Shown here: piece by piece, positions 1-6,600 of the stretch | Numbering within the stretch: position 1 is the first letter of the stretch | How the letters are laid out: each line of letters opens with the position of its first letter | DNA from: Bacteroidota bacterium | GTDB lineage: Bacteria; Bacteroidota; Bacteroidia; Chitinophagales; Saprospiraceae | Length of the DNA stretch: 9,786 bases | Direction: 5' to 3' | NCBI GenBank assembly: GCA_024280135.1 | Contig: JAJRQS010000051.1 | Coordinates: 1 to 9,786 of the forward strand | Position numbers and translations under genes: made by a program | Notes under the pieces: model-generated | Databases searched by the model: none | The model's input: only the letters and a program-made list of their open reading frames with translations | What the model was told of the DNA's origin: nothing

Positions 1-30
1 AGAGAGTACGGGATTACCGAAAAAGTTTAA
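1..30 (+). CDS. 3' end of an unidentified upstream gene (partial)
   Basis: Reading from base 1 gives REYGITEKV followed by a TAA stop at 28-30. Only nine codons are present, so no family can be named. The case for a real gene end is positional: the stop lies about ten bases before a well-formed intrinsic terminator on the same strand. A second frame (from base 2) is also open here and continues into the small ORF downstream, but that reading would pass through the terminator hairpin and its T-run, so I prefer the first. Confidence 0.4.
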   Translation, partial: REYGITEKV

Positions 31-39
31 TTGTTTTAC

Positions 40-78
40 AAAGCTTGTCGAGAGTGCATCTTCCGACAGGCTTTTTTT
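40..78 (+). terminator. Rho-independent terminator of the upstream gene
   Basis: The arms AAGCTTGTCG (41-50) and CGACAGGCTT (64-73) pair over ten positions with one G-T wobble, extended by A40-T74. The loop is 13 bases. The right arm runs straight into a T-run (72-78). Hairpin plus T-tract on the plus strand, just after the stop at 28-30, is the standard intrinsic terminator arrangement. Confidence 0.8.
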
Positions 79-97
79 GTTCATAAAATTAATTGAA

Positions 98-301
98 ATG
101 AAAGCTAGTGAGTCAAGAAACTGTAAAAATGAAAATACGATTCAAGATTGGCAAGACCAACCCAGCCAGCCCATTGAAACTTCCATACTTGACCAAGACG
201 ACCTAGAAGTGCTCCGCATCGTCCAACAAGCTTTTCCTACCCCCAGTGTTTCTGCGGATCTCACCGCCTCCATCCTTCAAAAAATCAGACAAAAAGTATA
301 A
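98..301 (+). CDS. Small hypothetical protein, 67 residues
   Basis: I do not recognise this protein. From ATG at 98 it encodes 67 residues, soluble and rich in Asp, Glu and Gln, with no signal peptide or membrane segment. The same frame could be opened earlier at a TTG (77), but that codon lies in the terminator T-run, so ATG 98 is the better start. The C-terminal half (DDLEVLRIVQQAF, then SADLTASILQKIRQKV) looks like one or two amphipathic helices and faintly recalls the proline-plus-helix stretch in short anti-sigma-factor-like proteins. That is only a resemblance and no zinc-binding motif is present. No clear ribosome binding site is visible; the leader is AT-rich, which is usual for Bacteroidota. 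It ends one base before the stop of the convergent gene on the other strand, with no terminator between them. Confidence 0.5.
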   Translation: MKASESRNCKNENTIQDWQDQPSQPIETSILDQDDLEVLRIVQQAFPTPSVSADLTASILQKIRQKV

Positions 302-302
302 T

Positions 303-1667
303 CTATAAATGTGGAGTGGGGGTCGTACTCCTTAGATGTTTCGTTTTTGTATTGTCAATTTGCCCCATCACTAAGTTTAACCCAACTCTAAAGTGTAGAT
401 CGTTAGCTGTTTTAGGAAAAATAAAACTCAACGCATTGTCTGACACGAAGTACAATTGTACAGGTCCAAGTTTAAAGGTTGTATTTAGTCCGAGGTGATC
501 TATCTCTTGATTTTTATAAGATACCACACCACCAAATGCTAGCCAATTTGCTACATAAGTTCGACCACTCAAAGAAAAGGCGATCTTATCCTTATCCAAA
601 AACTTGGTTACATCTAGCATCCCATTAAGCGTAGTCGATTTTCCATCCCGGTAAGTGGCTCCTATTAAATATTTTCGGGCAAGTGGTGTCGTAAAAGACG
701 CAGACTTACTTTTAAATTTAAAAACCGCTTGTACGGAATCAATTATACCCTCTAATGAAGAAGAATCAACAGAAGAAAAGCCCTCTAAAGCAACTCCTTC
801 AAACAGGAACTCTCCTTTGCTAGAAATAATTTCGGCATGTTCTTTCCAAGTGATCTTTCCTAAATCAATCGCAGCAGCAGAAATAGAAAAATTATCTGTC
901 ACGTCGAAGACAAGCCCTAGATCATACCCAATGCCTTTATTTCCTTTTACTAAACTAGGAGAGAGTTGGTCGAATTGTGTTTTTATCCCTCCAATTGAAT
1001 CGATACTTACCAGGCTACTAGATTGTATTTCATAATCTGTCGTAGCCGTTAATTGGTAATACTCTGGATCTGTATAGAGGCTGATGTCGTTTTTTACAGA
1101 AGTGGCGCTAGCGATTCCATTTAAAAATTTAAGGGTTCCCCCTATTCGGATTTTCCCTATTTTGTGTGAATAACCGACTCCTATTTCAGAATAAGATTGA
1201 ACCCCAATTGCAGGACCCAACTTTATCGTTTTGCCCACATAAGGACCATTGCCATATGCCGCTAGTTCCGCCAGACCTTTTGGGAAATCTAGCCCAAAAG
1301 TTGTCCTAACACCGAGATTAAAGTGAACAAAAGAGTTTTTCCATTGATGAGAAAGACCAAATAATTCTAGCTTGTTCGTGTTAGCCAAATAGTTTTGATC
1401 GGATAAGCTAGAGATAGCTTGCGCAACATTTAGGGTATATCCTCCACCTCCATTATCAACAAAAATGCTGTTTATGTTAGGTGCGTTAGAAACTAAGCTA
1501 TTACTGATAGAAGGTAAAGAGACAGTCCATTTATAACCCGTTGTAAAAGCTGGGTTAAAACGAATACTATTTGGGATATCCTGCATTCCAGGCAAGCTTA
1601 CTTCTTGTTGAGCTTGCGCAAAAAAGGTCAAAAATGATAATAATACTAAGGTCAAAAACTTAAACAT
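303..1667 (-). CDS. DUF5723-like outer-membrane beta-barrel protein
   Basis: This is a 454-residue exported protein. Residues 1-19 form a Sec signal peptide (hydrophobic run, then AQA before QQ). The mature start carries the conserved NPAF (38-41). Further landmarks match DUF5723 proteins of Bacteroidota: GNKGIGYDLGL (242-252) with AIDLGKITW shortly after, a TTPLARKYLIGATYR block (326-340), and VQLYFVSDNALSF near the end (403-415). Alternating polar and hydrophobic residues throughout suggest beta strands, so an outer-membrane barrel is expected. The molecular role of this family is not established as far as I know, and any link to type IX secretion or a porin role is inference. It is the second gene of a pair, 32 bp after the lipoprotein gene, with no terminator between, so co-transcription is likely. 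The family call rests on pattern recognition, not a database search. Confidence 0.72.
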   Translation of the reverse strand: MFKFLTLVLLSFLTFFAQAQQEVSLPGMQDIPNSIRFNPAFTTGYKWTVSLPSISNSLVSNAPNINSIFVDNGGGGYTLNVAQAISSLSDQNYLANTNKLELFGLSHQWKNSFVHFNLGVRTTFGLDFPKGLAELAAYGNGPYVGKTIKLGPAIGVQSYSEIGVGYSHKIGKIRIGGTLKFLNGIASATSVKNDISLYTDPEYYQLTATTDYEIQSSSLVSIDSIGGIKTQFDQLSPSLVKGNKGIGYDLGLVFDVTDNFSISAAAIDLGKITWKEHAEIISSKGEFLFEGVALEGFSSVDSSSLEGIIDSVQAVFKFKSKSASFTTPLARKYLIGATYRDGKSTTLNGMLDVTKFLDKDKIAFSLSGRTYVANWLAFGGVVSYKNQEIDHLGLNTTFKLGPVQLYFVSDNALSFIFPKTANDLHFRVGLNLVMGQIDNTKTKHLRSTTPTPHL

Positions 1668-1699
1668 CGGAAGGGTTTTTTGTAATTAAAATTGAATGG

Positions 1700-3199
1700 T
1701 TATTTAAGCTTTAGTTTTAGTCCAGCTTTAATTTTAACGGTTTGATTCGCATAGAAGGTGACGATTTGTTGTCCGTCTTGGCTTGTAACAAAATTACCTT
1801 TTACTCGAATCTTTTTTGTGTTTTTTATTTTGTCCCATTTTTGTTTGTTTAAAGGGAATTCATTTTCAGTATGTTTAGCATCTACTAATGGGTAATCAGC
1901 TGCCGCTAAAATAACAGCAAAATCCCCATTGTACAAGGAGTCTAGGGTCGTGCCAGTATCATCCAAAAAGTACATCTGGATGGCAACTTCTAAAGGCACT
2001 TCATTGTCCGTAGCAATCTTCAACACACCTTCTTCTGCTTCTGTATCACCAAAGTCTAAATCATATTCCTTTTCAAAAGTAAAATTATTTACCTTCCCTA
2101 TCAGCGGCAACTCTACTCGTGCATTCAGGGAGAAGTAGCTGGTGTCAACAGAAAATCCAACCAAGTTGGGATCGTTGTCAGGATTGACAATGACATCAAT
2201 ATCATACTCCACCCGAGCAGGATTTGTATTCAGGACTTGATGGATATTCGAGTTATATTTATCGAATGTAAAGCTGGTTTTTTTAACCGCTCCGATCTCG
2301 GATAAAGTTGGGTAATTAAAATTAATTCCATCTGATAGTTCTTGGCTATTCATAGGTACAACCGTGCCATCAATATCGACTACTCTAAAGTAATTAAGTT
2401 TCGTTCGGGTAGGCAATCCAAAACTATTAAAAACGGTAAATTCTACTTTGGGCTCATCAAAATAAATCTCTCCATTAACTAAATTGTTTTCAAAGAAATC
2501 TATTTCAATAGTCGCCTCTTCAAAATTGTAATCAACTTTATCCCAGTGTCCCTCCACATATCCAAAGACAATGCCTTTTAAGCTAAAAAAATTTTTATCC
2601 GTTCCCAATGGTAAATTCACGTCAAGACCATTAATATCTTTAGCTGAATACTTTAACGTAAGTGAACCACTAGCGACATCCAAATCGTAGTCTTTAAGAT
2701 CAACTGAATCTTTATATACTTGACTTGGACTCGAAAAAGAAAATTGTCTTTCAAAAGGTTGTCCATTGAGGGTTAGTTGCGGAACAGAAAAAACACAAGA
2801 AACATCCCCTATTACAGCATCATTGGTAAATGTAAAATGAAGTTTACCTGACTTTATCTCCGCCGCACTTATTTGCACATCAGCTAAAAAAGAAAAAGGA
2901 ATGTCCACCAGCGTATCCACTATGGGAATGTCAAATTCAGGTACCTCCCCTAATAAATCATTTGGAGTACTTTTAATGACCTCTCCTTCATAGGAAAAAC
3001 TAATACTATTGTCAGGGAAAACTTTGACCGCTGTACTATCCTGTGTATTTTCTAATACATCTACAATCGACATCTCCGCATGAAACAAAGGCATGGCTAT
3101 TTCCATTTGCGTTCGGTCAAGCTCAACGTCATTTGGGGGCTGGCAAGCTTGCGCTAAAAAAAAAATACTAAGCAGGAGTGCAAGAAGTTGTTTTTGCAT
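1700..3199 (-). CDS. Large hypothetical lipoprotein, 499 residues
   Basis: The N-terminus has lysine at position 3, a hydrophobic run (5-15) and a lipobox-like LAQAC, giving lipidation at Cys19. The mature protein begins QPPNDVELD, with no clear acidic surface-export signal directly after the Cys, so it could face the periplasm or the cell surface. The rest is beta-rich, with many Asp, Asn and Thr and alternating hydrophobic residues. A short motif such as FNSFGLPT and segments like VPLEVAIQMYFLDDTG suggest several immunoglobulin-like beta-sandwich units. I recognise no named domain or catalytic motif. It is the first gene of the pair with the DUF5723-like protein and is preceded by a good promoter (3285-3316). 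The pairing suggests an envelope complex of lipoprotein plus barrel, which is inference. The ATG at 3199 is chosen because the signal peptide begins there. Confidence 0.7.
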   Translation of the reverse strand: MQKQLLALLLSIFFLAQACQPPNDVELDRTQMEIAMPLFHAEMSIVDVLENTQDSTAVKVFPDNSISFSYEGEVIKSTPNDLLGEVPEFDIPIVDTLVDIPFSFLADVQISAAEIKSGKLHFTFTNDAVIGDVSCVFSVPQLTLNGQPFERQFSFSSPSQVYKDSVDLKDYDLDVASGSLTLKYSAKDINGLDVNLPLGTDKNFFSLKGIVFGYVEGHWDKVDYNFEEATIEIDFFENNLVNGEIYFDEPKVEFTVFNSFGLPTRTKLNYFRVVDIDGTVVPMNSQELSDGINFNYPTLSEIGAVKKTSFTFDKYNSNIHQVLNTNPARVEYDIDVIVNPDNDPNLVGFSVDTSYFSLNARVELPLIGKVNNFTFEKEYDLDFGDTEAEEGVLKIATDNEVPLEVAIQMYFLDDTGTTLDSLYNGDFAVILAAADYPLVDAKHTENEFPLNKQKWDKIKNTKKIRVKGNFVTSQDGQQIVTFYANQTVKIKAGLKLKLK

Positions 3200-3284
3200 G
3201 ACGAGATGGGTCTATTGTGGATTAGCTCCTTGCGGAGAAGAATTCTGTTTGGCTGAAAATCTACTACACGATTGTGAAGTGCAA

Positions 3285-3316
3285 CAAATATATAGGAAAC
3301 AAGGCAAAAAACCAAA
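3285..3316 (-). promoter_or_regulatory. Promoter of the lipoprotein/DUF5723 operon
   Basis: Read on the minus strand, there is a TTTG (3316-3313), a 20-base spacer, then TATATTTG (3292-3285). This matches the Bacteroidota housekeeping consensus of TTTG near -33 and TAnnTTTG near -7 with suitable spacing. It is the only full TAnnTTTG on this strand in the intergenic region. Transcription would start near 3280 and give a leader of about 80 bases before the ATG at 3199. Confidence 0.65.
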
Positions 3317-3460
3317 TATTAGAATTTCAAATCAGGTGTTGTGTCAAATAGGTTTCATTTCTTTGGCTAGGCAGCAAAATCTGATGAATAAGCATTTTAA
3401 CAATAATAAAGGTATGGTTTTCGTTTTATAGCACGACTATCGATGAGAGCACTCCCTGTT

Positions 3461-3487
3461 ATTTTGAATGGCGATCCTATTCAAAAT
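3461..3487. repeat. Bulged inverted repeat A in the divergent region
   Basis: ATTTTGAATGG (3461-3471) pairs with CC-t-ATTCAAAAT (3476-3487) around a CGAT loop. This gives eleven base pairs with a single bulged T; the outer nine pairs are perfect. No T-tract follows on either strand, so it does not look like a terminator. A protein-binding site or an RNA hairpin are both possible; the sequence alone does not decide. Confidence 0.5.
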
Positions 3488-3551
3488 GGGCTTATTTAAT
3501 AGACCTTAAAGGCTTAAATATGTCCAAGATTTATAATTTTTAGGAAAACCA

Positions 3552-3585
3552 AAGCAAAATAGGCTAAAAAAGCCTACTTTTGCTT
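3552..3585. repeat. Bulged inverted repeat B overlapping the -7 box
   Basis: AAGCAAAATAGGCT (3552-3565) pairs with AGCCTA-c-TTTTGCTT (3571-3585) around an AAAAA loop: fourteen base pairs with one bulged C. The right arm contains the candidate -7 element of the giant gene (3575-3582). It could be an operator that hides the promoter when bound, or a hairpin. The bases after it (GCTATTTTTATG) are only modestly T-rich, so a terminator is less likely but not excluded. Confidence 0.55.
3575..3582 (+). promoter_or_regulatory. Candidate -7 promoter box for the surface-protein gene
   Basis: TACTTTTG fits TAnnTTTG exactly and lies 40 bases before the ATG at 3623, giving a short leader of roughly 30 bases. 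No TTTG or TTG sits at the expected -33 distance (the bases there read ACCAAAGCAA), so this is half a promoter at best. Absence of the -33 box could mean dependence on an activator or an alternative sigma factor, or that the real promoter is elsewhere. Confidence 0.4.
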
Positions 3586-3622
3586 GCTATTTTTATGTTG
3601 AAATAGTTGGAAAAATTAGAGC

Positions 3623-6600
3623 ATGACAAACCGTATTGCACTTCAATTACTTTTTACCGTCTTGGCTTTGTCCCTGCCAGCGGTCTTTTTTGCGCAAGTA
3701 CCTATACCTATAAAGGCTAAAATAAAAGCCAATCAATCAAGTCCAGAGGCTTGTGCAGACCAATTTGCAGGTAACGTAGCGTTCTCAAATTTTGTAGGGG
3801 CAAGTAATGATATTTGGGGTGGAACAGACCCAGATACGATTTATTTGTGTTCTGGAGACAAATTTGATTTAACGATTACGGGTCAAGATTTAACGGGCGA
3901 TCCTGATATGAGTACGCCAGCAGGAACAGGCTTTGGATTGTATCAGTGTGCACCAACTATCGCAGGGCCGAACTTAACAGCTGTAAATGCAGACTGTCAT
4001 TATAGCTTTGGGGGCAGTTATGTGATTTCCACGGGCGGGACTGTTTCGGGCAACCAAACGTTTGAAAACACAGGTTTACTGCAAACTCAGCTAGATGCTG
4101 GCAATCCAACTTGTGTTTGGTTTGCTCCGATCACTTATGACGCATTAGTGGGTACAACTCCGACGTATGAAAATTCAGGCCCTTGTGTAAACGTCAACAT
4201 CAATGATAATTTTCCAGTCGTTTATTTGAATCCTATTGCAGCATCTAATCTTGTTAACACAGTAGGCGGATTTGATTGCATTGGGTCGTTTACAATTTTG
4301 GGAGGCTTACCAGAATACACCAATAGTACGGGTTACACCATTGATATCAGTCTAGCCTCAGACCCAAGTGTTAAAGCACTTCTTTTGACTGACCCCTCGA
4401 CTATCCTTCATGGCAAACAAGTAAGATTTCAAGTGGGTCAAGCTGGGATGTATAACATTAGCATCTCTGATGGCAAAAGTTGTTCTTTTTCACAAACGGT
4501 AGATATGTCAGCTTGCCCATCCGTAAAGATTGATTTAGATAATGTATCAGGCGCTCCGGGTTCAAATGTATGTGTAGCGGCTACTGTCGGCAACTTTTCA
4601 AACATTACAGGAATGGAGTTTGATATCCATTGGGATCCATCAATTGTTACTTTTGATAAAATCACTTCCTCGGTATTAGCTGGAATTAATGCGACCAATA
4701 CTGCTGGTATTCTATCTTTTGTCTGGTTATCTCCCTCCTTTCCGACAGGTGTGACAATAGCCGATAACGATGAAGCTTTTCAAGTTTGTTTTGACATTGT
4801 TGGAGCAATTGGGACTGTTTCACCTGTGACAATTGAACCCAATAATAATGGAATTACTATTTCTAATGGGGCAGGTATTCAGCATAGTTTGGATGCTACT
4901 TCCCAAAAAGGCTCAGTCTCTGTGCAAGTAGCTGGTGCTCTAGATGTAGTATTGTCTTCTACGCCGCCCACTTGTGTAGGACAATCAAACGGAAGCATCG
5001 ATGTTATGGTCACATCGGGGAGCGACTTTCCTGTGAGCCTGAGCTATGCACATAGTACTGGCATACCAATGGGTAATATCACCATACCCAATACAACGAC
5101 AGTCAATATTCCAAACCTTCCAGCTGGAGTATATACGATGACATTTACAGATAATAATGGGGTTGTTTTAGTACGGACTATTGAGGTGGCGGAAGGATTT
5201 CAGTTAGGTGTGAACCTTCCAGCGGTTACGACTCAATGTTACGGAGATTTGATGAATATCTGTCCAGATGTTTTTGATGGAAATCTTATTCCTGTGACTG
5301 ATTTTACGGGTTATACTTTTTCATGGAATGGCGGCAATATGGATATGTGTCAGAATGCAATTCCTTCTGGATTTTTTGCAGTGACAGTAACTGACCCTAA
5401 TGGATGTAGTGCTTCTGCTTCAGGGACCATGAAACAACCTGCTCAGATACAAATAAATGAGACACTCGTTGATCCATCTTGCAAAGGTGTCGATAATGGA
5501 TCGGTTGAGCTTCAACCTACTGGGGGAGACATTTCGACTACTGGGACCTATGAAATTATTTGGCAAAACCCACCTGCTAGTTCAACTGCTTCATTGCTTA
5601 TTCAGGGCCTATCTCCAGGCGTTTATAATGTCACCATAACGGATAATAACAATTGCCAAGTGACGGACTCTTACACACTTGCGTATCAAAAAGAATTAGT
5701 GGCAAGTGTTACAAAGCAAGATGTGAGTTGTAATGGCTTAGATGATGGTTCTGTTTTAGCAACCGGAACTACGATAGGAGGAACAGCAGCTCTCCCTTAT
5801 TCTTATACTTGGAATCCTAGTGCGCTTATGGGTAATAATCCAATGAATCTACCTCCTGGACTTTATGAAGTAACGATTACAGATACAGATGGATGTTTGG
5901 ATTCTGTTAGTGTAACCATTTCAGAACCAGAAGCTATAACCATTGCATTAGATAATATACAACATGAGTCTTGTACGGTAGGAAATGATGGACAAATAAC
6001 GATTTCTGCAACAGGTGGAGCTGGTGGATTCGGATATGCTTGGAGTACATCACCTGTACAAACAACACCTACAGCCAATAACTTATCTGCTGGTAGCTAC
6101 ACCGTTTCAGTGACCGATGCAAATGGATGTATAAAAACGGAATCCTATACAATCAATCCACCCACCCTACCCACAATAGTAGATTTTACGCAAGTGGATG
6201 TTAAATGCCCATCTGATAATACCGGTAGCCTTACGGTAAATGTCTCAGCAGGAAATGGACAAAACTTTACTTATAGCTGGAACACAGGACCGACCACCAA
6301 TAGCATTTCAAACTTGTCAGTGGGGGATTATACAGTGACCGTTTCAGATGAATATGGTTGTGAGGCTTCTGCAACGGCGACTATTGTTGCGACGGAGGCT
6401 TTTGCTATTGTCTTAGATACTTTTATCAAGCCGACCTGTGTGGGTGACGCTGATGGTAGCCTAGTAGTAGAAATGGCTGGCTCTGGAAACTTTCAATTTG
6501 AAGATGGTAATTGGAATGCTTCCGCAGGAAATACATTTATTCTTTCTGGATTGTCCGCTGGATCTTATAATGTTACGATTACAGATTTACAAAGCGCTTG

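Larger units (their letters stand above)
3200..3622. other. Divergent intergenic regulatory region, 423 bp
   Basis: This stretch separates the lipoprotein operon (minus strand) from the giant surface-protein gene (plus strand). I see no coding sequence that looks real. It holds a Bacteroidota-type promoter for the minus-strand operon, a candidate -7 box for the plus-strand gene, and two bulged inverted repeats (3461-3487 and 3552-3585), each listed separately. A short direct repeat, CTTAAA-GG-CTTAAA, lies around 3505-3518. The region is strongly AT-rich next to the adhesin start. Confidence 0.7.

Noticed and set aside
655..1035. Plus-strand ORF of 126 codons inside the DUF5723-like gene
   Set aside because: It is antisense to a well-supported gene and is rich in Ser, Pro and Cys in the manner of a shadow frame.
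3215..3235. Small hairpin CTCC-GCAA-GGAG on the minus strand in the lipoprotein leader
   Set aside because: Only four base pairs, and the GGAG is more than 20 bases from the start codon, so neither a riboswitch nor a ribosome-binding-site switch is supported.
3093..3431. Plus-strand ORF of 112 codons at the start of the lipoprotein gene
   Set aside because: It lies antisense over the lipoprotein signal sequence and promoter, has no coherent protein character, and is explained as a shadow frame.
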